The notes: generated by a model from the letters alone, not told the origin. DNA of 36,865 bases from Bacteroidota bacterium (GCA_023447335.1 JAEXOD010000136.1:1-36865), one strand, 5' to 3'; shown: positions 1 to 9,220, numbered from the stretch's first letter. Translations and numbers: made by a program.

Positions 1-711
1 AGTCTCCCCTCTAAAATAATAAGATTCAATCGAGAACAAGTTTACGTCTTCTGCAGTAATTTTTTCTTGCTCGTCATGTATATAATATTTTGCACCCAAC
101 ACAAAATCATCAGAAAATTTATATGCCGCCCCACCGACAAATGCAACATCCCTGTAAACTGTCTGGGTAAAAGAATAAATCTTTTTTAAGCCGGCAAGAA
201 TTTGATAATCTATTTGGGCACCAATAAATAAATTTTCAATAGGCTCAATACTATGCGTAAAAGAAAAAATTGGACCACTAAATCTAACGTCTCCAGATGT
301 TGTATCTGCATAAAAGAAAGCTTCTCCGGCATAGGGATATTTTTTCATACTTCTATACATTTTACGCATATACTCATAATCGTAATAAGCCGATGCACTA
401 AATGTTCCGCTTCTTCCTAATGGTTTAACTCCTGTAGCTCCCGTACGGAAATCATAAGTTCCTTCTGGCGAATATTTTCTTCTATAATTCCCCCAACTAT
501 TAGAAACGCTAGGGTCAATATCTAACCACATTTCTTTCTCGCTTTCAACTAACCAGGCAGGATTTTTACCGAAGTCATATAAATCCATGCTAATATCCTT
601 ATCGGGAACAGCAAATAGTAAGCCTCCCATAAAATCCGTTCTATATTTCTGTCCGTAATTAATAGTAGAAAACAAAATCAATAATAAAAATATTTTTATA
701 CAATTTTTCAT
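1..711 (-). CDS. DUF6850-like outer membrane beta-barrel protein, partial (3' end beyond window)
   Basis: An open frame of 237 codons starts with ATG at 711 and runs without a stop off the left edge, so only the N-terminal part is visible. It begins with a signal peptide (residues 1-21, hydrophobic stretch then NYGQ). The mature part has short alternating, aromatic-rich strands typical of an outer-membrane barrel, and an early DFGKNPAWL motif that I associate with the Bacteroidota family DUF6850. It is the last visible gene of the ABC/TonB operon, 12 bp after the DUF4876 gene stops. DUF6850 proteins are known to me as neighbours of DUF4876 lipoproteins and TonB receptors; their molecular role is unknown. 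The gene identity as a secreted barrel is fairly secure, the family name less so. Confidence 0.75.
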   Translation of the reverse strand, partial: MKNCIKIFLLLILFSTINYGQKYRTDFMGGLLFAVPDKDISMDLYDFGKNPAWLVESEKEMWLDIDPSVSNSWGNYRRKYSPEGTYDFRTGATGVKPLGRSGTFSASAYYDYEYMRKMYRSMKKYPYAGEAFFYADTTSGDVRFSGPIFSFTHSIEPIENLFIGAQIDYQILAGLKKIYSFTQTVYRDVAFVGGAAYKFSDDFVLGAKYYIHDEQEKITAEDVNLFSIESYYFRGET

Positions 712-723
712 AATATCCTCTTA

Positions 724-1830
724 TCACCATCTATGTACTTTTGGGGTAGGAGCAGATAGTATTTCCCAATCTAATTGACCGTCATTGGTATCAACTCCGG
801 GTTCGCGTCTCTGCATTGATTTTCCGCTATAAGTCGGGGGACTTTTTACCCATCCTCTATCAATTCTGCTATCTAATGTTTTTAACGTATTTCCGGAAGT
901 TTGATATTCCACACCGTCTATCACCGTATTAATATCAATCCCGTCACTCCAAACAGAATCAACACCGCTTGAAACAACAATAACGTCATTTATTAAACTA
1001 ATTAAAAAATCAACCGTCCTGTCACTTCTAATATTTATCAAATTTGGTACAGCCGGATTATCAATATCCGTAGCAGAATATTGATTATAAAATTCCCAAT
1101 CTGCATGACTTAAATCTACGGCATTCGGCATGCTGTTTTTATGATTTACGCCGTCACTTGCAAGTATTATAAATGTTTTAGGATAAAAAGGATAATTCTT
1201 CTCTCCGGGGCTTCCGGGAAATTTAAATACATATGTAACCCCGTCAATATCACCGTCATCCCCTTCATCGGCTCCCGGTCCTTTTTGTTCCCCCTCGCCA
1301 TTACCGCTTACTCGCATAACCATCATGCCGTCCAAATATTTAGTACTATCACTGCTATTATATAATTCAATGTATTGGTCATAGAAAAAATAAATATTAT
1401 TTTGAGGACCGCATGCATAAATTTCGTTAATAGATATACCGCTGCTGCTAACTGCCATCCCCTTAATCGTATCAATTACACTACTATTCGGTGATACCTT
1501 TACGTTTTTAACATTACCCACAATAATAATATTTTGATCTAAAGGATGAGGCATTCTTACCGCAATGTCATACGTTGAAGCAGGTATTTTATCAATTGAT
1601 ATCTTACCCTCATTATCTAAATATCGAACGAAAGTACCGTACTCGCTGTTTAATATTACTTTAGCACCTTGCAACGGAACGTTTTTTATTACTCCCTCAA
1701 CCGTTGAAGTATCCCACAAAGCCACAAGACGTATTGTGCTGTTGCCGTCAACATTAACGGGAATATCCTCCCTACATGCAAATAAACCCAATAAAGAAAT
1801 TAAGACTAATATTATTTTTAAAGTTTTCAT
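724..1830 (-). CDS. DUF4876-type lipoprotein
   Basis: A 368-residue lipoprotein. I chose the ATG at 1830 rather than the in-frame ATG at 1842, because it gives a clean lipoprotein signal peptide (MKTLKIILVLISLLGLFAC, lipobox LFAC, lipidated Cys19). Residues about 27-125 form a beta-sandwich, carboxypeptidase-regulatory-like region (GAKVILNSEYGTF...). From about 130 there is a lamin-tail-like segment with INEIYACGP and FYDQYIELYNSSD, which matches my memory of DUF4876. It lies between the TonB receptor and the DUF6850 barrel, with gaps of about 11 and 12 bp, so it is probably an outer-membrane surface lipoprotein partner of the receptor. The function of the family is not established. A ligand-capture role for the receptor is inference. 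Confidence 0.8.
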   Translation of the reverse strand: MKTLKIILVLISLLGLFACREDIPVNVDGNSTIRLVALWDTSTVEGVIKNVPLQGAKVILNSEYGTFVRYLDNEGKISIDKIPASTYDIAVRMPHPLDQNIIIVGNVKNVKVSPNSSVIDTIKGMAVSSSGISINEIYACGPQNNIYFFYDQYIELYNSSDSTKYLDGMMVMRVSGNGEGEQKGPGADEGDDGDIDGVTYVFKFPGSPGEKNYPFYPKTFIILASDGVNHKNSMPNAVDLSHADWEFYNQYSATDIDNPAVPNLINIRSDRTVDFLISLINDVIVVSSGVDSVWSDGIDINTVIDGVEYQTSGNTLKTLDSRIDRGWVKSPPTYSGKSMQRREPGVDTNDGQLDWEILSAPTPKVHRW

Positions 1831-1841
1831 TCTACACCACA

Positions 1842-4508
1842 CTATTTAAATAAATAGTCAAAAATCATACTAAATTCCAATCCGTAAAACAATTCCGAAT
1901 TACGAGATTCTTCAACAACTAATGTAGGTGTTGAATTATATTTATTAATTGCCGGATCATCCAAAAAATTATTTACATAAAAAGATACTTCGGCACCTTT
2001 GAATAACGACTTACTTATATTAATTGTGAATAACCATTTGCTCGGTTTTGTTTTAATTGATTCGCTAAATCTTCTGGTTATAAGTTGAGATTCATTTAAC
2101 CTCGCATAATCTACCGGCTCTAAATTTAAAGATTGTCTCCTTTCTTGCAATACTTGTTCTGCACGCAATGTAATCCATAATCCCAATGTAGGATGTGTAT
2201 ATTTTAAAAAGTAATTTAATACAATTTCATCTCTCCAATTTCCCGAACTTGGATAAGTCCAACCGATTATAGTATCAATCGGTGCGTTTGGCACATGATA
2301 GTTTGCGTATTGACCAAGCGAATTATCCGGATATTGATCAAAAACGAGATATCCTCCCGGATTTTTTGTGTAATTATAACTTCCGGTTAATTTAAATGTC
2401 ATATTTAAAAAATCAATCTTAGTCGTCTTTAATGTCGCTTCAATCCCTTTACTATAATATTTGCCCACATTTTCTTTGTACGGTACATCATCTAAATAAT
2501 TAAACTGATAACTATTCGATAACTGCTGGATATAAAAAAACGGTTGATTCAAATCAATAGGCGAACCGGTTCGTTCTTTATAATATGCTGATAAAGATAC
2601 ACTTAATTTATTGATTATTTTTTGATCAAAAGATGCCTCAAATTGTGTTTCTTTATATCCGTCTAATTCCGGCTGGCAAATATTAAATACAAAATAGCTT
2701 ACTTTGTTTGAACTCGGATCTCTCCATTTAAGAATTTTATCTTGCGGATATAATGTACTCATCGGAGGAGATTTTGAGGTTCGCCCCGCACTAAAACGCA
2801 TCTGAGTATCTTCGCTAAAATACACCATAAAATTTATACGGGGATTAAAAAATGATCCTTGGTGAGATTGAACTAAATCCCCTTTACCAAACAATCCTTT
2901 TATTGAAATATCGGTTGGTCTATACATCTCGTACCTAAAACCAAACATTAACGAAAAATCAAATAATAATTTCCCCGTTAACTTATTTTCAGCATATAAA
3001 CTCACCAATGCCTGTCCCGGTAATGCGTCAAATCGTCTTGGTCTTCTCGGACTATCCGCACCATAATAATTAAATAAAGTATCAATAATAATCCCTTCGC
3101 CCGTATTAGCATCAAATTCTAATTCGGCTCCGATTAAATATTTATTTATATAATTACCTGTATAAAATAAATCTGAATATTCCAATCTACTTCCCGCATT
3201 CCATTCTATCCCCTTGTTTTCTAAAACACCCGTATAAATTGAAACCGTATCACCGTTGGGTAATACTCGTAAATCAGATTGTACCAATGATGATTTACGT
3301 AAATTTATTCTATTTAACTTTACATAAACCGAATATTCAATATTAGATTCGTCCTGGTATTTATAATTTCCCCAAGTATTAAATCCGAATGAAAAACCTC
3401 TGTTATAATTTTTGGTTTGGGAATAATCATTTTTCGGTTCTTCTTCATCATGTATCCACTGGGATGAAAGTTTGTAATTACTTGTAAGTTTACCGTCCCA
3501 AGATTTATCCGAATAAACAATTTGCCCCGTATATCTTGTATATTCGTCCCCTTCTAATCGTAAATCTCTTTCACTTCTTGCTATATTAAAATTATAACTT
3601 AATGCGTTCTCTTTACCAAGTTTGAACCCTCCGCCTAAGTTAGCTTCGTTTGTGGTAGGATTATTTTTAATTTTTAATCGATGAGGAGAGGCACCTATTT
3701 TAGTTTTAATATCAATAATACCGCTTGTAAAATCTCCATATCTTACAGACGGCAACCCGCTGATTACTTCAATTGATTCAATATTATCTGCGGGTATTTG
3801 TCGTAAATCTAAACCCCTTCCCATAGTTAAACCGCCATACTTTGCACCTGCCAAACCTTCGAATTGCAAATTTGCATTATTAGATTCACGTGCCCCGTCA
3901 ATCATAATTAATGTACCAAAAGCCGAAAGAGCATCGGTTTCATCACCACGTATCGTTACTTGAGTTGTTTTATTTAAGCCCGGGTTATCGCTACGTTGTA
4001 TTCCGGGAACTAAATTTAAAACATCTTTTAAATTTGTGGCTTGAAAGTGTTCAATTTCTCCGCTTGAAATAGTGGTTCTTGTATTAATTTCCGTGGGCAT
4101 AAGCTCACTTGTCCCCACTACTTTAATACCACCTATTTCAAAAGATTCGGATTCTAATTTAGCATCCAATTCAGTAATCCTACCGGCTACTACAGAAACT
4201 TTTAATACGTTGCTTTTATATCCAATAAACGAAAATTTTACCGTATAGTTACCGGGATTTATATTCTTAATTTCGTATTTTCCGCTACTCCCGGTAGCAG
4301 TACCTAGTTTATTTTCTAAAATAATTATATTAGCACCGACTAAAACTTCACCTTTTTCATCAGTTACTTTTCCAATTAATCCGCCTTTTCTATCATCAAT
4401 GTTTTTGTAACTATTATCGGTTAATCCGCCCGGCATACTATTTTGGGCGGATATAACTTCAACTAACAACAAAATTAACAAACTAAATATCCAATATCTG
4501 ATATTCAT
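1842..4508 (-). CDS. TonB-dependent outer membrane receptor
   Basis: An 888-residue TonB-dependent receptor that would import a ligand through the outer membrane using TonB energy. Layout: signal peptide 1-22 (ends ISAQN); a carboxypeptidase-regulatory-like domain at about 43-125 (GLIGKVTDEKGEVLVGANI); a plug domain at about 135-270 (VPGIQ, TIRGDE, SIEVISGLPSVRYGDFTSG); then a 22-strand-type barrel to the C-terminus. It has the N-terminal extension common in Bacteroidota receptors but no adjacent SusD gene, so it is not a standard glycan-uptake pair. It starts 11 bp after the DUF4857 gene and is followed by the DUF4876 lipoprotein, all in one operon with an ABC transporter. The substrate cannot be read from the sequence. 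Iron, haem or a peptide are possibilities only. Confidence 0.93.
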   Translation of the reverse strand: MNIRYWIFSLLILLLVEVISAQNSMPGGLTDNSYKNIDDRKGGLIGKVTDEKGEVLVGANIIILENKLGTATGSSGKYEIKNINPGNYTVKFSFIGYKSNVLKVSVVAGRITELDAKLESESFEIGGIKVVGTSELMPTEINTRTTISSGEIEHFQATNLKDVLNLVPGIQRSDNPGLNKTTQVTIRGDETDALSAFGTLIMIDGARESNNANLQFEGLAGAKYGGLTMGRGLDLRQIPADNIESIEVISGLPSVRYGDFTSGIIDIKTKIGASPHRLKIKNNPTTNEANLGGGFKLGKENALSYNFNIARSERDLRLEGDEYTRYTGQIVYSDKSWDGKLTSNYKLSSQWIHDEEEPKNDYSQTKNYNRGFSFGFNTWGNYKYQDESNIEYSVYVKLNRINLRKSSLVQSDLRVLPNGDTVSIYTGVLENKGIEWNAGSRLEYSDLFYTGNYINKYLIGAELEFDANTGEGIIIDTLFNYYGADSPRRPRRFDALPGQALVSLYAENKLTGKLLFDFSLMFGFRYEMYRPTDISIKGLFGKGDLVQSHQGSFFNPRINFMVYFSEDTQMRFSAGRTSKSPPMSTLYPQDKILKWRDPSSNKVSYFVFNICQPELDGYKETQFEASFDQKIINKLSVSLSAYYKERTGSPIDLNQPFFYIQQLSNSYQFNYLDDVPYKENVGKYYSKGIEATLKTTKIDFLNMTFKLTGSYNYTKNPGGYLVFDQYPDNSLGQYANYHVPNAPIDTIIGWTYPSSGNWRDEIVLNYFLKYTHPTLGLWITLRAEQVLQERRQSLNLEPVDYARLNESQLITRRFSESIKTKPSKWLFTINISKSLFKGAEVSFYVNNFLDDPAINKYNSTPTLVVEESRNSELFYGLEFSMIFDYLFK

Positions 4509-4519
4509 AAAATTTCCGT

Positions 4520-5761
4520 TTATTTAGTTTTATCAAATGGTATAAAAATAATGATTGCAATTAATCCGTATATACCCGTTACACCAACAAATATAAAATC
4601 AGGAATATTTCTAACCAAATCATATCCCTTCATTTTGTACATAATCACACTTAATATCAACAATACAAAATTAAGAATAAATGCTCCTACTCCCGTCATT
4701 CGGAAATATAAATCTATATAATATGTCGAAAAGCTTTCTTCTTCAATTACAAACGGGAATAAATAACCTTCGGTGATTCCGGCTCCGGCTTTTTTAATGT
4801 TCTTTATTGGTTCGGAATATCTATCAATCTGTTTATATTTTTTATTATACATAAAGATTTCAACACTATCATCGTTTACCAACTGTATTGATCTAAAGAA
4901 TATATCACCTCTAAATATTAATGTAGTATTTTTGGAGTTATACCCTTTCATAGGAACGTTAATCAGTTTATAATTATTATAAGAAATTAGATATAATTCA
5001 TCATTCTCGCTAATAATAACACCGTAAAATTCTCTTAAAGGACTTTCTACAATATTCATACTTTTTACCCTAAAATCCTTTGGAACATTAATATTTTTAC
5101 AAAACGGCATCCCTTTTACCATTTTTAAATGAAATATTTTATCTTCACTATCAACAATAAAATATCCTTCGTCGAAAGGTTTTCTTGTTGTCGGATTTCC
5201 AAAAATTAATTTATTTGGGAATACAAATCCTTCTTTTTTAAGCGCTTCCGTAAAATACTCGCTTTTTTCTTCGTCAATTGTATTACTATAACAATCTATA
5301 AATTCAATTGATTTATCTGTAATTCTAAACACATCTTCCGGCATAGAAAGACTTGCTCTACCCGAACGAGATTCAATCATAGGCAATAAATCTATTGTAG
5401 GCGGATTTAATTGATTTGGTGTTAACCTAATTCTAAAATTATTGTGCCTTATTTCCGTATAATCTAATGCAATTCCTCTTAAGGAATCAGGCATTCTATT
5501 TTCCGTAACTAATTGTCTGAAATAAAAAACCGGTTCCATTGCTTCAAATTTGGCACGAGTATAATTCTTTCCGTCTTCATCTTGATATCTATTCTCTGAG
5601 TCGAGTCTAAATATCATGAATTTTTCGTTTATCGGACTGTATAATATCAACGGAACTCTTACAGATTCATTAAATAATTTCCAATAAATCTTCGGTAAAT
5701 AAATTGAACAAACTATTACCGCAATAATAAGCATAAAGTATCTTGTAATTTTAACAATCAT
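4520..5761 (-). CDS. DUF4857-like membrane protein of an ABC/TonB operon
   Basis: A 413-residue protein with one N-terminal membrane segment (about 7-25), a large extracytoplasmic domain (about 30-345), and two C-terminal membrane segments (about 352-372 and 388-406). The pattern of the soluble part (RQLVTENRMPDSLRGI, MIESRSGRASL, FVFPNKLIFGNPTTRKPFDEGYFIVDSED) matches my recollection of Bacteroides DUF4857, which also sits beside ABC transporter genes. Its ATG overlaps the stop of the permease gene as ATGA, so the two are probably translationally coupled and made in fixed ratio. A plausible role is a periplasmic part of the ABC complex. No enzymatic motif is visible. The family name comes from memory, not from a search. 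Confidence 0.72.
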   Translation of the reverse strand: MIVKITRYFMLIIAVIVCSIYLPKIYWKLFNESVRVPLILYSPINEKFMIFRLDSENRYQDEDGKNYTRAKFEAMEPVFYFRQLVTENRMPDSLRGIALDYTEIRHNNFRIRLTPNQLNPPTIDLLPMIESRSGRASLSMPEDVFRITDKSIEFIDCYSNTIDEEKSEYFTEALKKEGFVFPNKLIFGNPTTRKPFDEGYFIVDSEDKIFHLKMVKGMPFCKNINVPKDFRVKSMNIVESPLREFYGVIISENDELYLISYNNYKLINVPMKGYNSKNTTLIFRGDIFFRSIQLVNDDSVEIFMYNKKYKQIDRYSEPIKNIKKAGAGITEGYLFPFVIEEESFSTYYIDLYFRMTGVGAFILNFVLLILSVIMYKMKGYDLVRNIPDFIFVGVTGIYGLIAIIIFIPFDKTK

Positions 5762-6429
5762 TTTGTAGCTCCTCTCTTAAATCTATAACCGGTAATTAAT
5801 ACGCCAAAGAAAAAGAATATTGCAATAAATGCAAATTTAACTATTGACTTATCATATAAATTATAAAATTTATCTTCAGTTAATAATGAGACAAAACCCA
5901 AAACAATGGGAGTGTACAACAATCTTCTTTTCCAAATAGGCTCAAGAATTATCATTGAAGCTGAGAAATACAATATCAGCCCTGCAAGATACCATGGGAT
6001 AATTGTAGCCAGCATACTATATGTAATTTCTTTAGCGTAATAATGAGAGCTTACAAGTACCAACAAAATTAAAGAGAATGCATAAATTGCTATAAGCATT
6101 ATACTTCCGACACCTGACATTACAAGAAGCATTTTACTTTCATTTACAGGTAAATGCAACGTTAATTTCAGTCTCTTCTCGGTTATTTCAGGAACATATT
6201 GCGTTATTCCTAAAATTAAACCGGTTAATAAGGGGATATAATATAAAACATAATAAAACTGCATTCCTAAAACTGTAATATTATACCAAATAATTGAAGC
6301 TTCAAAAAATTTAAGTTGATAAGCAATATCAAAATAGATGTAAACAACTACAATCAACCACAAACCCAATAATCCCCAAAAAGCCGATTTCATTTTCAGC
6401 CATTCTTTAAATAGTACTGATTTTATCAT
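5758..6429 (-). CDS. ABC transporter permease (ABC-2-like)
   Basis: A 223-residue polytopic protein with about six hydrophobic segments (near 15-33, 50-75, 100-125, 138-160, 172-185 and 198-215) and a short N-terminal cytoplasmic start, MIKSVLFKEWLKMKS, of the kind seen in ABC-2 permeases. It has a strong ribosome binding site (AGGAG seven bases before ATG). It lies 9 bp after the ATPase gene and overlaps the DUF4857 gene by four bases. It should form the membrane channel of the ATPase at 6439-7329. ABC-2 permeases usually export or move lipid-linked or hydrophobic molecules, or act mechanically on periplasmic partners. Direction and substrate are not visible here. Confidence 0.85.
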   Translation of the reverse strand: MIKSVLFKEWLKMKSAFWGLLGLWLIVVVYIYFDIAYQLKFFEASIIWYNITVLGMQFYYVLYYIPLLTGLILGITQYVPEITEKRLKLTLHLPVNESKMLLVMSGVGSIMLIAIYAFSLILLVLVSSHYYAKEITYSMLATIIPWYLAGLILYFSASMIILEPIWKRRLLYTPIVLGFVSLLTEDKFYNLYDKSIVKFAFIAIFFFFGVLITGYRFKRGATK

Positions 6430-6438
6430 AAATTTCTC

Positions 6439-7329
6439 CTAATATTTACCTGTTATTCCAATAAATGCATCTTCCAATGTCATCGGAACTTCTTTCATAT
6501 CCGAATACGAAATACCTAAACCGCTTAAATATCCTTCAACAGCTTCTAAATCCTTAAAAGTATATATCGTTGCATTGTTTTTAACTATTTCATAATTATT
6601 AACTATTTCAGTTTTATTTAACTCTATATTACTATTTTCGTTTATTTTAAATTTAAACTGCTTATATGTTGACATAAATTCTTTAACCGGCATCGATAAT
6701 AAAACACTATTATATCCTAAAATTAAACAATCATCAATTAAGAGTTCCATGTCTTGAATAATGTGAGAAGTTACAAAAATAGTTTTATTTTCTGCTTTTG
6801 CATATTCTTGCAAATAGTCAATAAATAATCGTCTGTAACCCGGATCTAAACCCATAGAGTAATCATCTAAAATCATCAAATCCGGATCCTGAGCTAGTAT
6901 TAAACCCAAAGCTACTTGGCTCCGCTGCCCGCACGACATTTTGGATAATTTTTGATTAGGTAATACTTTCAGTTTACTCATCAATTCATAGTAAGGTTCT
7001 TTTTTCCATTTCGGATAAAACGAAGAATAATACTTTTCGATTTGATAAATATTCATAAAACTATATTGAATATGCCCTTCCATTAAAAAGCCTACCCTTG
7101 CCTTAGTTTCAGGCGATAAATTATGCGAATCCTCTCCATATATAAAACATTTTCCTGCATATGGCTCTAAGTATCCGTTCAAAATGTTGATAGTAGTAGT
7201 TTTACCGGTACCGTTTTTACCTAAAAGCCCTAATATACTACCATGCTTAATGTTAAAATTCATGTTTTCGTAAATTAATCTGCTTCCGTAATAGTGAGTA
7301 AGGTTTACACATTCAACCGCATATTCCAT
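6439..7329 (-). CDS. ABC transporter ATP-binding protein with Asp at the catalytic-Glu position
   Basis: A 296-residue ABC ATPase, first gene of the operon. An in-frame TTG at 7341 gives a longer frame, but the ATG at 7329 has AGGA five bases upstream and is preferred. Walker A is GKNGTGKTT (about 37-45), the signature is SCGQR (about 132-136), Walker B is LMILDD (about 151-156), the D-loop is SMGLDP, and the switch histidine lies in FVTSHI (about His189). Two positions are unusual: the signature reads MSCGQ instead of LSGGQ, and Walker B ends in Asp-Asp instead of Asp-Glu, so the usual catalytic glutamate is an aspartate. I believe DDYSMGLD recurs in related Bacteroidota ATPases, which would make it a subfamily trait. 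It powers the permease at 5758-6429. Confidence 0.93.
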   Translation of the reverse strand: MEYAVECVNLTHYYGSRLIYENMNFNIKHGSILGLLGKNGTGKTTTINILNGYLEPYAGKCFIYGEDSHNLSPETKARVGFLMEGHIQYSFMNIYQIEKYYSSFYPKWKKEPYYELMSKLKVLPNQKLSKMSCGQRSQVALGLILAQDPDLMILDDYSMGLDPGYRRLFIDYLQEYAKAENKTIFVTSHIIQDMELLIDDCLILGYNSVLLSMPVKEFMSTYKQFKFKINENSNIELNKTEIVNNYEIVKNNATIYTFKDLEAVEGYLSGLGISYSDMKEVPMTLEDAFIGITGKY

Positions 7330-7702
7330 AACATTCCTCAATTTATAAATATAATTAATTATTCATATATTTTACAATTTTATTTATTCAAAATCAATAT
7401 ATTTTTTATATAACCGCATAAATATTCAAATTTTACCAAAATATGGTTAATTAATTATTGTTAATTTTACCCAATATTGGTTATTGGTATTAACAATTTA
7501 TTTTTTGAACATTTTAAATATCTTTGCTAATAATTACCTCTGCTATTTCTATTATTCCCTTTTATTTATTTTGCTGCATTTTATTTTAACAATAAAGATT
7601 TACTTAATATAGTTTTGTTATATCATTCTTTAATAGCGTTTTAATATAAATTTAATTACATTTCTTTTAAATTTTATTTAATTTTAATAGAATCGAGAGT
7701 TA
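7330..7702. other. Divergent intergenic region between the ABC/TonB operon and the antiporter gene
   Basis: This 373-bp stretch is gene-free and very AT-rich. It must hold the promoters of both the leftward six-gene operon and the rightward antiporter. The notable content is the nested dyad at 7457-7497, a second shorter dyad ACCA-N5-TGGT at 7435-7447, and an isolated Bacteroidota -7-like TATCTTTG at 7519-7526 (plus strand) without a correctly spaced TTTG upstream. No ORF or stable GC-rich hairpin is visible. Confidence 0.7.
7457..7497. promoter_or_regulatory. Nested dyad, candidate operator
   Basis: A perfect 9-bp inverted repeat, ATTGTTAAT (7457-7465) and ATTAACAAT (7489-7497), encloses a second perfect palindrome, CCAATATTGG (7471-7480), and a tandem repeat TATTGGT-TATTGGT (7475-7488). 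It sits about 130 bp before the ABC ATPase start and about 205 bp before the antiporter start. The symmetry is seen directly. Binding by a dimeric repressor or activator is inference, and the regulator is not identified. Confidence 0.45.
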
Positions 7703-9199
7703 ATGACAATTCAAGTAGAGTTAATCTTAATAGTTCTATCTGTTTTATTCTTTTTTAGCATACTTGCAGGAAAGGTTAGTTCAAAATTTGGAATTCCGGC
7801 ATTATTACTATTTCTTGCTGTGGGGATGATTTCCGGAAGTGACGGTTTAGGAATTCAATTTGAAAATATTCATATTGCTCAAACTATCGGAACTCTTGCT
7901 TTATGCATAATTTTGTTTTCCGGTGGGCTTGATACAAAGATAAATGAAATTCGCCCAATTATTGCACAAGGAGTTGTATTAGCTACATTCGGGGTTTTAT
8001 TAACTGCTTTAATTGCAGGTTTAATTATTTGGTTTATTTTGGGTTTTACTAACGAGACTTTAGAAATAAGTTTTATTACTTCTTTGTTATTGGCAGCTAC
8101 AATGTCTTCTACGGATTCAGCTTCGGTTTTCTCAATCTTACGTTCAAAAAGTTTAAGTTTAAAAAATAACCTTAGACCAATGTTGGAATTAGAAAGCGGA
8201 AGTAATGATCCAATGGCATTTATTTTGGTTATTACATTTATTGATGTTATTAAAATTGGGAATAACCTTAATTATTTTTGGGTCGGTATTCAACTTATTT
8301 TTCAACTTTTAATAGGTGCATTAATTGGATATGTAGTCGGTAAATTTGCAATTTTTATTATAAATAGAATTAAAATCGGGAATGATTCATTATACCCAAT
8401 ATTAGTTTTTACATTTTGTATTTTTATTTTTTCTATTACTTACTATGCTAAAGGGAACGGTTATTTAGCGGTTTATATTGGAGGTTTGGTATTAGGGAAC
8501 GCTAAATTCGTTCATAAAAGATCATCGTTAAATTTTTTTGACGGCTTAGCTTGGATGAGCCAATTACTAATGTTTTTAACATTGGGGTTATTAGTTAATC
8601 CCCGCGAGCTATTACCTATATTAATACCCGGGATTATTATTAGTTTATCAATAATTTTTATTGCACGCCCTCTTTCGGTTTTTATAAGTCTGTCTCCTTT
8701 TAGAAAAATGTCTTTTAAAGATAAAAGTTATATATCATGGGTAGGTTTAAGAGGAGCTGTTCCTATTATTTTTGCAATAATTCCTTTAGCTGAAGAAATT
8801 CCTAATGCTCGGATAATTTTTAATATAGTTTTTTTATCAACACTTGTTTCTTTAATAATACAAGGTACGTCTCTTTCTATATTAGCTAATTGGCTTGGTT
8901 TGGCAAAAGAATCACCAAAAATAAAAAAAATGCAAAATTTTGATGTGGATTTTTCCAATGACATAAAATCTATTACAACTGAAATAGAAATTACCGAAGC
9001 AATTTTGAGCAAGGGGAATAAATTAATGGACTTGGCATTACCTATGGGAACGCTTGCCGTTTTAGTTAAACGAGATGAAAATTATTTTATTCCCAAAGGG
9101 AATACTATTTTAGAACCGAATGATAAACTGTTAATTATTACTGATAACACTGATACTCTTTTAGAAACTTATAAAGGCTTAGGAATAGAAGAAAGTTAA
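7703..9199 (+). CDS. nhaP2: Potassium/proton antiporter (CPA1 family, NhaP2/CvrA type)
   Basis: A 498-residue inner-membrane exchanger. About thirteen hydrophobic segments cover residues 5-395 and carry the CPA1 motifs SSTDSASVFSIL (about 138-149) and LESGSNDPMAF (about 161-171), whose Asn-Asp pair is the ion-binding site of this family. Residues about 415-495 form a cytoplasmic RCK_C/TrkA_C domain (LDLALPMGTLAVLVKRDE-like, then NDKLLIITD) that gates transport in response to a ligand. Length and order match the NhaP2/CvrA group, which exports K+ in exchange for protons and helps osmotic adjustment. The ATG at 7703 has a weak GAGAG site upstream. The gene is alone: divergent from the ABC/TonB operon and convergent with the DMT gene. 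Ion specificity is inferred from the family. Confidence 0.88.
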   Translation: MTIQVELILIVLSVLFFFSILAGKVSSKFGIPALLLFLAVGMISGSDGLGIQFENIHIAQTIGTLALCIILFSGGLDTKINEIRPIIAQGVVLATFGVLLTALIAGLIIWFILGFTNETLEISFITSLLLAATMSSTDSASVFSILRSKSLSLKNNLRPMLELESGSNDPMAFILVITFIDVIKIGNNLNYFWVGIQLIFQLLIGALIGYVVGKFAIFIINRIKIGNDSLYPILVFTFCIFIFSITYYAKGNGYLAVYIGGLVLGNAKFVHKRSSLNFFDGLAWMSQLLMFLTLGLLVNPRELLPILIPGIIISLSIIFIARPLSVFISLSPFRKMSFKDKSYISWVGLRGAVPIIFAIIPLAEEIPNARIIFNIVFLSTLVSLIIQGTSLSILANWLGLAKESPKIKKMQNFDVDFSNDIKSITTEIEITEAILSKGNKLMDLALPMGTLAVLVKRDENYFIPKGNTILEPNDKLLIITDNTDTLLETYKGLGIEES

Positions 9200-9205
9200 T
9201 CTTTA

Positions 9206-9220
9206 ACAAATATAATTTGT
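9206..9220. terminator. Weak AT-rich inverted repeat between convergent genes
   Basis: ACAAAT and ATTTGT form a perfect 6-bp dyad around ATA, lying in the 33-bp gap between the convergent antiporter and DMT genes. It has no GC core and no long T-run, so it is a doubtful bidirectional terminator. No other candidate lies in the gap. Confidence 0.25.

Noticed and set aside
7504..7526. TTTG (7504-7507) plus TATCTTTG (7519-7526) as a full Bacteroidota promoter for the antiporter.
   Set aside because: The spacing is only 11 bases instead of about 19-20.
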